From positions 27,009 to 91,008 of the forward strand of contig NZ_JBPAOH010000013.1 in the NCBI RefSeq assembly GCF_050875635.1: DNA of 64,000 nucleotides, read 5' to 3'. Position 1 is the stretch's first letter. Each line of letters starts with the position of its first letter. The notes beneath the pieces were generated by a model. It was not told the origin of the DNA and ran no database searches. It worked only from the letters and a program-made list of their open reading frames with translations. The translations under genes were made by a program, and so were the position numbers. The stretch is from Hassallia sp050875635 (GTDB lineage: Bacteria > Cyanobacteriota > Cyanobacteriia > Cyanobacteriales > Nostocaceae). This document shows, piece after piece, positions 49,493 to 57,183 of the stretch.

Positions 49493-50582
49493 AGTTACTG
49501 GCTCTCCTTATCTACTTACTTTTAAAATCGGATTCACAAACACACACTAGTTTAAATGCCTTATTCGGGACATTTTGCCGCAAGCGGACGCTTCTGTGCA
49601 GCAGCAAGCGTATCGTTAATCGCGTTGCTGAATCCGTTTATTTTCACTCATTTATTCACCAGAACAGCCAAAAATGCCTTGCCAATTGGAAGTCATCAAT
49701 GATTGAAATTAGCTTTGCGCTTGCTTTATAGCGCAAGTGCTTTGTGCAGCAATGCTTCGTCCAAGCGATTGCTCTGGCACTTTCTCTTCGGACACTGCTC
49801 TTGACTTTAGAAGTGAAAACGACAAGCGATGCCTTCGGCAACCTTGCGGAACGCACTTCATGTGTCCGTGTTGCAGTGGGACTTAAGCATACTATAAACG
49901 CTCAGTATCCCTTGACTGAAACTGATGCTATGTCATCAAACCAAGATGAATGCTCAGTTTTTACTTGACTAAAAACGTTAAGCGATCGCTTAATCTTTTG
50001 CCTAGTCTCAAAATAAGCGCATGAGTGAAAGCGCTTTTTTCTTAGGTTGTGCTTTGGTTTTTATTCCAATGCTCCTAAGTTGACTCAAGGCTTCTTTAGT
50101 TTATCAGCTTCTTACCCATCCGAGCGATTATATCACATTTGGAATTTAATTATCAGCCCTAAATGCTAAAACTAGCTAGGAATGGTAATTATCAGGTAAA
50201 CTAATTTCCGATTTTGGTCACAATCTAATAATATAGATCATCTATTTACGTTTGTCTATAATTTTTTTTGCGAAAAGAGGGTGTAGGAGGCTTTAGCATC
50301 GGCGGCTGATGACTAGAAGTCGCGGTTCATCTTGCAGACAAACAGAGAGGCACGAAGGTAAGCACGCGATCGCGTTTGGGTTCTAGGCAAAGAGCTTTCC
50401 AAGCCTTGGGGAATCTGAAAACACTATTAAATGAATGACTAATATTAAAAAAACCTATATTATATGCAGCTTAGGTGATAACAGCAGGTGGAGCTAATCT
50501 AACTTATAAGTTTGTTATCTAACTAAATATATCGATTAACAGTGAATAATAGAGATATCTAAGTGGGATAAGACGAAAATCT
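49493..50582. other. Large gap between divergent rplC and ndhN
   Basis: About 1.1 kb without a convincing gene. The rplC-side promoter should lie here; TATAGTATG (minus strand, about 49888-49896) resembles a -10 box, but this is weak. Short open frames near 49656-49968 have no plausible features. GCGTTGCTGAATCCG at 49622 resembles fragments of IS ends seen also at 20205. No RNA gene could be recognised by eye. Confidence 0.5.
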
Positions 50583-51059
50583 ATGGCACTAATAACCACT
50601 GGCAAACCTTTAATTCGCGACCTGGAAAAATTTGGCGCTCTTGGCGTGTACGTACCTCTGGAAGGGGGTTTTGAAGGTCGGTATCAACGCCGACTGCGTG
50701 CAGCTGGTTACGCCTGCCTGCATATTACCGCAAGAGGACTGGGCGATGTAGCTGCTTATTTGACAGGAGTTCATGGAATCAGACCTCCTCACCTGGGTAA
50801 AAAAACTACCCCTAATGGTGCGGCAGTAGGCTATGTATACTATGTGCCACCAGTTGTCAACTATCAGCTAGAACAGCTACCACCAAAGTCAAAGGGTCTA
50901 GTGTTGTGGATTATTGAAGGGCATGTTCTTTCCAATCAGGAACTTGAATATTTAGCGGCTTTGCCTAGTATAGAACCACGAGTGAAAGTGATTATCGAGA
51001 GAGGAGGCGATCGCTTCTTCCGTTGGACACCTCTGGAGAAAACACTTTTAGCTAGCTAA
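50583..51059 (+). CDS. ndhN: NAD(P)H-quinone oxidoreductase subunit N
   Basis: Peripheral-arm subunit specific to the photosynthetic NDH-1 complex of cyanobacteria and chloroplasts, which drives cyclic electron flow and respiration at thylakoids. 158 residues: MALITTGKPLIRDLEKFGAL, GVYVPLEGGFEGRYQRRLRA, GYACLHITARGLGDVAAYLT and the C-terminal GGDRFFRWTPLEKTL. No membrane segment. It is monocistronic, ending in a strong terminator. Confidence 0.97.
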   Translation: MALITTGKPLIRDLEKFGALGVYVPLEGGFEGRYQRRLRAAGYACLHITARGLGDVAAYLTGVHGIRPPHLGKKTTPNGAAVGYVYYVPPVVNYQLEQLPPKSKGLVLWIIEGHVLSNQELEYLAALPSIEPRVKVIIERGGDRFFRWTPLEKTLLAS

Positions 51060-51069
51060 AAACTCCTGT

Positions 51070-51093
51070 AAGGGCGGGGGAACCCCGCCCCTA
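51070..51093 (+). terminator. Terminator after ndhN
   Basis: AGGGCGGGG and CCCCGCCCCT form a GC-rich stem with a GAA loop between the convergent ndhN and GNAT genes; it may serve both. Confidence 0.7.
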
Positions 51094-51121
51094 TCAACTT
51101 TGCGCTACTAACTACTAACCA

Positions 51122-51598
51122 CTAACTCCGCGCCTCTTTGAGCATTTCTATGGTGCTGATGCGAAAACCGCAGGATGTAAATAATCGTCGCGCTGCTTCG
51201 TTGACTGCTGCGGTATCAAGCCGAATTTGCTGAACTTCCATTTCTTTGAAGCGATCGACACACAACATCACCATTTGTCGCGCTACTTTGTTTTGGCGAT
51301 ATTCTGGTTCAACCCAGATATCGTGAATAAAAGCATATTCCTGTAAACGGTAAATTGGAATTTCTCGCTCAACTGTCGCTACTAGAAACCCCCCCAATTT
51401 ACCTTCATCTTCCGCTACTAAAAAGACGCTGCGATCGCTGCTAGTCGCCAACCGCGTCAACCATTTTTCATAACGCTGTTCTGGATGAGGCAAAAATCCA
51501 TACTTGGCGGTGTCCCAATTTTCATGCAAGGCGCAAATTTTAGCAACCATTGGTAAAACTTTGGGTACATCGTCTGATGTGGCAGTGCGAATTAGCAT
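51122..51598 (-). CDS. GNAT-family N-acetyltransferase
   Basis: Transfers an acetyl group from acetyl-CoA to an unknown amine. The fold is clear: MLIRTATSDDVPKVLPMVAK at the start, FLVAEDEGKLGGFLVATV (beta strands), the acetyl-CoA region WVEPEYRQNKVARQMVMLCV (a diverged Q/R-x-x-G/A loop) and NEAARRLFTSCGFR at the end. The start at 51598 fits the family; the longer frame from 51685 would overlap the upstream permease gene, and an intermediate ATG at 51637 is also possible. It lies directly downstream of the permease on the same strand. Confidence 0.82.
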   Translation of the reverse strand: MLIRTATSDDVPKVLPMVAKICALHENWDTAKYGFLPHPEQRYEKWLTRLATSSDRSVFLVAEDEGKLGGFLVATVEREIPIYRLQEYAFIHDIWVEPEYRQNKVARQMVMLCVDRFKEMEVQQIRLDTAAVNEAARRLFTSCGFRISTIEMLKEARS

Positions 51599-51653
51599 TT
51601 CATCGAGACTGAAATATGGTTTGAAGCAATTACCCATTATAAGTTTTGCCACG

Positions 51654-52481
51654 TTAATCTTGTTGGTGGGCAAAAATGTAAGCACCCCAGAGAGAAAGAG
51701 CGATCGCCATCACTAACAAAATCGGTATGCTATACCAAGGAAACTGCGACAATGGCAAATAAGCAGCTGCACGCAGTCCTAAAGTGGCATAAGTAAGCGG
51801 TAACAAATAAACTACGACTTTCAAAGCTGCGGGTAATGTATTTGGGTCAAAGAAAGTTCCTCCCAAAAAGGACATGGGGATGATGAGAAAGTTGTTGTAG
51901 AGTCCGACAGCTTCAAGCGATCGCACAGTTAACCCGACAACTACCCCCAATCCCGAAAAAACTGCACAACTCAGCACTAGCAATAACAAAAACAACGGGT
52001 GCAGAAAACGCCAGTTACCAGTAAACAGTAGCGCTACCAAAATTACACCCAGCGAAGTCAACAATCCGCGCATGACTCCCGCCAGCATTTTACCGATATG
52101 CAAAGCTAAAGGATGCACCGGAACAAGCAACAATTCCTCAAAGCTTTTGGTAAACAGTCTCTCTCCGCAAATCGAAAACGTTGTCCCCACAAAACTGACT
52201 GTCATCGACGACAGCGCCACCATCCCTGGCAAAATGAATTCTAAGTAGTTCTTATAATCACCACTAATTCCTACCCCTGGTTTAATTGAACCTCCCAAAC
52301 CAAAGCCAAAAGCCAGAATATATACCAATGGAGAGATTAAGCCTGATGTAGCAAGTTGTGCAATTCTCACACGCAAATCCAGCCATTCACCCCAAAAAAT
52401 AGTCAGACTATCAGCGAGAAGGATTTGAATTTGTGAGATTTTGAAGCTTTTGCTTAAGAGTCGCAGTCTTGGAGATGTCAC
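51654..52481 (-). CDS. ABC-2 type transporter permease
   Basis: Membrane part of an ABC exporter of the drug, polysaccharide or lipid type. 275 residues with about six membrane segments (for example LISPLVYILAFGFGLGGSI, FILPGMVALSSMTVSFVGTT, LLTSLGVILVALLFTGNW, VVVGLTVRSLEAVGLYNNFL). The loop GERLFTKSFEELLLVPVHPL is the family signature for coupling to the ATPase. The partner ATPase gene is not adjacent in this window. The substrate is unknown. Confidence 0.88.
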   Translation of the reverse strand: MTSPRLRLLSKSFKISQIQILLADSLTIFWGEWLDLRVRIAQLATSGLISPLVYILAFGFGLGGSIKPGVGISGDYKNYLEFILPGMVALSSMTVSFVGTTFSICGERLFTKSFEELLLVPVHPLALHIGKMLAGVMRGLLTSLGVILVALLFTGNWRFLHPLFLLLLVLSCAVFSGLGVVVGLTVRSLEAVGLYNNFLIIPMSFLGGTFFDPNTLPAALKVVVYLLPLTYATLGLRAAAYLPLSQFPWYSIPILLVMAIALSLWGAYIFAHQQD

Positions 52482-52684
52482 TTTTTTAAGTTATGTATCA
52501 AATTTTATTAATTAATATTTTATATTTTTTGATACTTTAACTATCCAAAGTATTAAAAGTGAGATCGAGAAGGGGGACTGTTGAAAAAGATTTTATCTAA
52601 AACTACTTGTGTTTGCTTGTAATTGATTGTAGTCTAGGGTAAATGAGATAATAAGGATAAACGGTTACGCAAATTTTTATAGAA

Positions 52685-52900
52685 ATGAAGGAACGCAAGC
52701 GACAGACTAAAACCATTAGTATTGACCCCATAGTATGGGATGCAATCAATAAAGAAGCTAAAAAGCAAGGTATTTCGGCTAGTCGATGGTTAGAAAATTT
52801 TACTTTTGACAATCTTCAAAAATTTGGCTTAATAGCACAAAGTACCGAACGTTTGGGGGAAATTAGGGGCGGTGATAGAAGCAATAAGGAGGATAATTAA
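52685..52900 (+). CDS. Small RHH-like putative DNA-binding/antitoxin protein
   Basis: A 71-residue basic protein. TKTISIDPIVWDAINKEAKK followed by QGISASRWLENFTFDNLQ has the shape of a ribbon-helix-helix DNA-binding domain (strand, then two helices) as in antitoxins and plasmid regulators. It opens a run of four very small genes with overlaps or tiny spacers. AAGGAGG near 52887 serves the next gene. Role as regulator of the module is inferred. Confidence 0.6.
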   Translation: MKERKRQTKTISIDPIVWDAINKEAKKQGISASRWLENFTFDNLQKFGLIAQSTERLGEIRGGDRSNKEDN

Positions 52901-52905
52901 AACCA

Positions 52906-53079
52906 GTGCCTACCACAGAACAGTTAAAAACCTTTTTTCGTATATGTGTACAAGCAAGTAATCTATTAAGAAATATTGAGATGACAAGATACGACACACG
53001 TTCACAGAGAATCTTTGTTTTAGTAGGTAATGAAATACAAGTAGAAATTTTGAGTAACGGAGAGGAAATAATTCAATGA
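52906..53079 (+). CDS. DUF6888-like small protein
   Basis: A 57-residue protein starting with GTG at 52906 (MPTTEQLKTFFRICVQASNL), preceded by AAGGAGG about 15 bases upstream. The C-terminal half (RIFVLVGNEIQVEILSNGEE) is beta-rich. It resembles the cyanobacterial DUF6888 family, usually next to a DUF6887 gene, as here; this recall is not checked. Its stop overlaps the start of the next gene by four bases (ATGA). Confidence 0.6.
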   Translation: MPTTEQLKTFFRICVQASNLLRNIEMTRYDTRSQRIFVLVGNEIQVEILSNGEEIIQ

Positions 53080-53279
53080 GTAACACTAACTATCAACAAT
53101 TAACAGAAATTGAACTAAGAAATTATGTTAAACAACATCCTGAAGATGAAGACGCTTTTCAACACTACCTTAGTATTATCCGAGCAAAACCGGGTAGGGT
53201 TGTTGTTAGCACACCAGAGCAATCGCTAGCAGAATTTCAAAAAAGGATACAACCCAATGAGCAGAAAAATCAAGCGTGA
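53076..53279 (+). CDS. DUF6887-like small protein
   Basis: A 67-residue acidic protein: QQLTEIELRNYVKQHPEDED, AFQHYLSIIRAKPGRVVVST, then PEQSLAEFQKRI. The LRNYV...HPEDEDAF pattern matches DUF6887, partner of DUF6888 in cyanobacteria. The pair has the size and coupling of a toxin-antitoxin system, but neither protein has a recognised catalytic motif. It overlaps both neighbours. Confidence 0.62.
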   Translation: MSNTNYQQLTEIELRNYVKQHPEDEDAFQHYLSIIRAKPGRVVVSTPEQSLAEFQKRIQPNEQKNQA

Positions 53280-53379
53280 TGAACGTCAAATCTTTACTGG
53301 GAATGATTTTGTAATGACTTCTACTATATTAATTAGGGTAAAAGAAAGAAGAGTAGAGGGCAAAAGGAGTAAAGTATAA
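53257..53379 (+). CDS. Very small basic protein (40 aa), fourth in module
   Basis: MSRKIKRDERQIFTGNDFVM, then ILIRVKERRVEGKRSKV. It begins inside the 3' end of the DUF6887 gene and ends five bases from the convergent FGE-like gene. Strongly basic, so it could bind nucleic acid. It may also be a chance frame; overlap and position are the only support. Confidence 0.4.
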   Translation: MSRKIKRDERQIFTGNDFVMTSTILIRVKERRVEGKRSKV

Positions 53380-53383
53380 AGGG

Positions 53384-54694
53384 CTACTGAATAATTCTCC
53401 CAACCGCGCAGACAACACGAAAACCATTATTGTCGTAGAAGGTGTCGTGCTTCGCCCCACCGTTGTCGTAGCGAGACGCGGAACGGCAGTTTATAGGAAC
53501 GTTGGTCCAGGAACCGCCCCGCAGCATACGATACTGATTATCATTATCTATCCAGGCACTTCCATCTTTAGGCGCTCCTTTATAGCTGTCATGCCAAGTA
53601 TCTTGACACCACTCCCAAACGTTCCCATGCATGTCATACAATCCAAAGGCATTGGGTAGAAAACTGCCTACTTTTGTTGTTTCTTGACGATCTTCTCCTT
53701 TTGGCTCAGAAGCGTAAATGCTAGTTCCTTCGTAGTTAGCTAACTCAGTTGTAATCGTCTCGCCGAAGTGAAAGGGTGTCGTTGTTCCTGCACGACAAGC
53801 ATATTCCCATTCTGCTTCCGAAGGTAAGCGGTAAGTGCGTCCTGTCTTTTGACTCAGCTCTTTGCAAAATTCTACTGCATCATTCCAGGAAACTGACTCA
53901 ACAGGGCGGCGTTTCTCTCCCTTGAAATTGGATGGATTTGTACCCATCACTCGTTGATACTGTTCCTGGGTGACTTCAAACCTGCCCATAAAAAAAGCAG
54001 GCACATTTACATCATGCTGCGGACTTTCTTCTGAGTATCGACTTATCTCCCCTGATGGTGAACCCATCTTAAAAGAACCACCAGGAATAGAGACCATTTC
54101 TAGAGTTACACCATTACCCAAGTCCTCCTTAAAAAACTTGGCTTGCTTGTTAGAATCTCGTTTAATTACCTGTCCCTCTTCATCTACCATTACCGTTTCA
54201 AACTCAACCGTCCACAAGGGTAATCCGAATGCTTTCTCGGTTGCTGAGAGTATGTATTTAGGTTTTGCTACACAGATAGGTGTCGGTGTCGGTGTTGGTG
54301 TCGGTGTTGGTGTTGATGTTGGTGTTGATGTTGGTGATTGACCCTTAAAAATTTCACGACCTACCACTGCTGTCACCAAACCTGCACCTCCTAAGCCAAC
54401 CCACTTCAAAAATTTTTGTCGGGTTATTTTTTGAGTTGGTTGAGTGGGTTGAGCAGGGCTTAACTGCTGAATTGGAGATTTAATCAATTCTTGGCTTGCT
54501 ACAACTATGTTTTCAATTGCACTGATGTCCGTTTGTTTAAGTCCTAGAGTCTGTTGAAGTTGCCTTAACCTCTGCCGAACATCATTACTATCAAGGGAAT
54601 TTCCTGCCTTAATTGTTTTAATTAATTCTTGCCCATACTGCTGTAATTTTTGACTATATTCTGCTTCTTCTTGTCGTTGTTTTTCTGCTGACAT
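53384..54694 (-). CDS. Formylglycine-generating-enzyme-like protein (C-type-lectin fold), membrane-anchored
   Basis: 436 residues in three parts: an N-terminal coiled region (about 1-90), a membrane segment (about 99-114, KWVGLGGAGLVTAVVG) followed by a Thr/Pro linker, and a C-terminal FGE/SUMF1 domain (about 190-433: MVSIPGGSFKMGSPSGE, RFEVTQEQYQRVMG, PVESVSWNDAVEFCKEL, YRLPSEAEWEYACRAGT, YDMHGNVWEWCQDTW). The end, MLRGGSWTNVPINCRSASR...NNGFRVVC, resembles the variable region of diversity-generating-retroelement target proteins. It lacks the active-site Cys pair expected of a true sulfatase-activating enzyme as far as I can see. Probably a surface or periplasmic binding protein. Confidence 0.85.
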   Translation of the reverse strand: MSAEKQRQEEAEYSQKLQQYGQELIKTIKAGNSLDSNDVRQRLRQLQQTLGLKQTDISAIENIVVASQELIKSPIQQLSPAQPTQPTQKITRQKFLKWVGLGGAGLVTAVVGREIFKGQSPTSTPTSTPTPTPTPTPTPICVAKPKYILSATEKAFGLPLWTVEFETVMVDEEGQVIKRDSNKQAKFFKEDLGNGVTLEMVSIPGGSFKMGSPSGEISRYSEESPQHDVNVPAFFMGRFEVTQEQYQRVMGTNPSNFKGEKRRPVESVSWNDAVEFCKELSQKTGRTYRLPSEAEWEYACRAGTTTPFHFGETITTELANYEGTSIYASEPKGEDRQETTKVGSFLPNAFGLYDMHGNVWEWCQDTWHDSYKGAPKDGSAWIDNDNQYRMLRGGSWTNVPINCRSASRYDNGGAKHDTFYDNNGFRVVCAVGRIIQ

Positions 54695-55073
54695 AAATTT
54701 AATTATTTAAATTATTCCTGATTTAACTGGCTTTTACTAAAACTTACAGCACCGCAGTTCTCGCTTCCAGTTCGGCAACTTTTGGTTCAATGGTAAATTT
54801 TCTTTGAGGTTTGGTCATGGCAGGCAACTATTTTTTAGTTTTAGACTAGAAATTGCGTGACAGTGCATTACTATTATTCAGTAGTAGTACGTAAACTGGC
54901 AACACAGAAGAACAAATCAGTCAACACCAACCCAGAAATGGCTAAAAATTGGGCGATCGCGATCGGCAACCCGAAACGAAAACGCGATCGGCACTAACCA
55001 GTACAACAATCTTCAGCACCTAAACTAAGCCTGCACTAGATACTCTTGTTATGCGCGACTGGTTTGAAAAGGA
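54695..55073. other. Gap upstream of the FGE-like gene
   Basis: A 24-codon minus-strand frame (MTKPQRKFTIEPKVAELEAR...) at about 54744-54818 is the only hint of coding and is probably a remnant. Two HIP1-rich spots occur near 54955-54985. No RNA or clear repeat is seen. Confidence 0.4.
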
Positions 55074-55169
55074 TTAGGACTTAGGCAAAAACTCTCTTAA
55101 ACTCTTATTCCTTGGCGTACTTGGCGTACTTGGCGGTTCGTTTTTTTGGTCTATTTGCGTAAGTCCTAA
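55074..55169. mobile_element. MITE-like element with TTAGGACTTA ends
   Basis: Ends TTAGGACTTAGGCAAA and TTTGCGTAAGTCCTAA are inverted repeats with one mismatch, about 96 bp apart. The interior contains GGCGTACTT tandem units. It encodes nothing. One end-like copy occurs alone at 6935-6949. Confidence 0.7.
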
Positions 55170-55301
55170 GGATGTGCGGTTTGACAATTAACAATTGATT
55201 ATTGACTGTTGACCAATTTTAGTAAAGACTCGTCATACTTAAAGAGGGAGAACCGTTGAACTACTCCCGGCTATTTAAGGCGTGAAATTGATTAAGCAAC
55301 A

Positions 55302-55838
55302 ATGAGACGTAAATCTACTGGTAGAACATTTACCGATTCTAAACCCTCTGCTTTTTCTCCTGCGTTTAATTTCACCACTATGGCGATTTTGGCGGGGGTG
55401 TTTATTTTGGGAATTGGGATTGGTATTGCTTTTAGCTCTACAACCACGTTGACTCCAGCAAACGTGGCTTCCCGCGAATTTATTGACACCAAAGCACCGA
55501 ACCCAGAAATTTGCGTGCAGTATGGAGCTAGCGCTATGGTGATGGACGCTAGACTTTTCGTGACTCTCAATCCGTTTAATGTCTACGTTGCTCAACCGAG
55601 TATGCGTCCTGGATGCGTTATCCGCCAAAATAACTGGGCAATTTTAGAGCAACGAAAGCTCGTATCATCGCAACAGGTGAACGAATGCAAAAATCGCCTG
55701 AACACTTTTGGTTTTACGGGTAATTTGGATAGTGAAAAACCTGATATCAGGTGTATTTACCAAAACGAAGCTGCTCAAAACTTCTTTATCAGTCAACCGG
55801 GAGCAGTCTCACAACCACAAGAAACTGACAGATTCTAG
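55302..55838 (+). CDS. DUF3172 family membrane protein
   Basis: A 178-residue cyanobacterial protein of unknown function. The N-terminus is basic (RRKSTGRTFTDSK), followed by one membrane segment (about residues 25-47, MAILAGVFILGIGIGIAFSS). The soluble domain has conserved PNPEICVQYGASAMVMDARL, NPFNVYVAQPSMRPGCVIRQ, NNWAILEQRKLV and a Cys in NECKNRL, plus RCIYQNEAAQNFF. Two or more Cys may pair. It probably faces the periplasm or thylakoid lumen. Confidence 0.85.
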   Translation: MRRKSTGRTFTDSKPSAFSPAFNFTTMAILAGVFILGIGIGIAFSSTTTLTPANVASREFIDTKAPNPEICVQYGASAMVMDARLFVTLNPFNVYVAQPSMRPGCVIRQNNWAILEQRKLVSSQQVNECKNRLNTFGFTGNLDSEKPDIRCIYQNEAAQNFFISQPGAVSQPQETDRF

Positions 55839-55906
55839 AAACAAAAAGAAGGAAGAAGGAAGAATTTTGGGATTCTTCACTCTTCACTTTACTCAACAGA
55901 AGCCGC

Positions 55907-56923
55907 TTACCTATCGGAGTTGGGAAAGGGTTGACCAAACTCAAATACCCCAGAATTAGGAACATTGACTGGATAGTTAGGGTTGGGGACGGTTTGAACA
56001 GGAAAACCGGGGGCACCGACACTAAGAGGAGCGTTATTAAAATTACCAGACTGATTTGGGAAACTCGCTGGGGGAAAAACAGAACCAGGTTGTTGAGTAG
56101 GGTTGTTAGAATTCAGCGGCGGTACTGTTACTAAAGGTATTTGTGAGTTGTTATAGTTACTGGGTGGTAAGTTGCTAGATGGTGGATAGTTATAGTTACT
56201 CGGTGGTAAGTTGCTAGGTGGTGGATAGTTATAGTTGCTCGGTGGTAAGTTACTCGGTGGTAAGTTGCTAGGTGGTGGATAGTTATAGTTGCTCGGTGGT
56301 AAGTTGCTAGGTGGTGGATAGTTATAGTTGCTCGGTGGTAAGTTACTCGGTGGTAAGTTGCTAGGCGGTGGATAGTTATAGTTGCTCGGTGGTAAGTTAC
56401 TTGGTGGTAAGTTGCTAGGCGGTGGATAGTTATAGTTGCTCGGTGGTAAGTTGCTAGGCGGTGGATAGTTTCCTTGTTGAGAAGATGTGCCGTCAGCAAT
56501 TAAAGGACGTAAAACCCAGCGAGTGGTATTTTGCGCGGAAATCGGTTGCAGTTGCACCTGATTTGGATCTAAAGAAGTTCCTGGTGCTAAATCTAAGACA
56601 ATGCGAGTTACGTTTGCATTTAATTGGGAAACGCGAATTCTTTGAATTGCTCCGGAATAATTTTCTTGGGTGGAAACATAGCCTAATTTGGTATCAGGCA
56701 AATCTACAACCATGCGCGGGGGTTGAGCAAGATAAAAGTAGCGCGGTGTTGTACCTGCTGAGAGATTAATTTCTAGTTGAAAAGCTTCTGGGTAAAAGCG
56801 CCAATCTTCTAGCCTTGCTGTTTCTGCTGCAATACTGCTATTAGTTTTGAGAGTAATTGCTGCGTACAAGCCAAACAAACTCACATAAAGAAAAAATTGC
56901 CTAATCCTCAACACCATTACCAT
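55907..56923 (-). CDS. AMIN-domain protein with Pro/Ser/Asn tandem repeats
   Basis: AMIN domains bind peptidoglycan or the cell envelope. The 338 residues include a signal peptide (about 1-30, ending SSIAAE), an AMIN domain (about 38-145: RLEDWRFYPEAFQLEINLSA, PPRMVVDLPDTKLG, IQRIRVSQLNANVTRIVLDL) and then a long low-complexity tail built from SNLPPSNYNYPPP-type units (DNA 56150-56470). The catalytic amidase domain often found with AMIN is absent. It is probably an envelope-binding or scaffold protein. Confidence 0.85.
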   Translation of the reverse strand: MVMVLRIRQFFLYVSLFGLYAAITLKTNSSIAAETARLEDWRFYPEAFQLEINLSAGTTPRYFYLAQPPRMVVDLPDTKLGYVSTQENYSGAIQRIRVSQLNANVTRIVLDLAPGTSLDPNQVQLQPISAQNTTRWVLRPLIADGTSSQQGNYPPPSNLPPSNYNYPPPSNLPPSNLPPSNYNYPPPSNLPPSNLPPSNYNYPPPSNLPPSNYNYPPPSNLPPSNLPPSNYNYPPPSNLPPSNYNYPPSSNLPPSNYNNSQIPLVTVPPLNSNNPTQQPGSVFPPASFPNQSGNFNNAPLSVGAPGFPVQTVPNPNYPVNVPNSGVFEFGQPFPNSDR

Positions 56924-57029
56924 TATTTGTGTCCTTTGGCTTTTGTTTGCGGTGTGACTGTAAATTTAATTATTTTAGGAATATCTTCCACGATTATTTG
57001 ACCTGCAAGATTATTTTTATCCTACATCT

Positions 57030-57183
57030 GAAGGGGAGAGGGGGAGAGGGGGAGATGGGGAGAGGGGGGGATGGAAAGAAGGGGGGAAAGAATTGTCCCC
57101 TTGTCTCCCCATCCCCCTTGTCCTCCTTGTCTCCTTGTCTCCTTGTCCCCCCATCCCCCCATCCCCCCATCCCCCCATCCTCC
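57030..57183. repeat. Purine/pyrimidine tandem repeat next to antiporter stop
   Basis: AGGGGGAGA-type purine runs followed by CTCCTTGT and CCCCCAT units; the antiporter stop codon lies at the edge of this tract. Same class as the recO insert. Confidence 0.85.

Noticed and set aside
49656..49968. Short overlapping frames upstream of rplC as genes
   Set aside because: No ribosome site, no recognisable domain, and both strands are open over the same bases.
50270..50430. Structured RNA (SRP or 6S RNA) upstream of ndhN
   Set aside because: GC content rises there, but none of the conserved SRP or 6S signature sequences could be found by eye.
53280..53384. Complete diversity-generating retroelement next to the FGE-like gene
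   Set aside because: No reverse transcriptase and no template repeat were found in the window; only the target-like C-terminus is seen.
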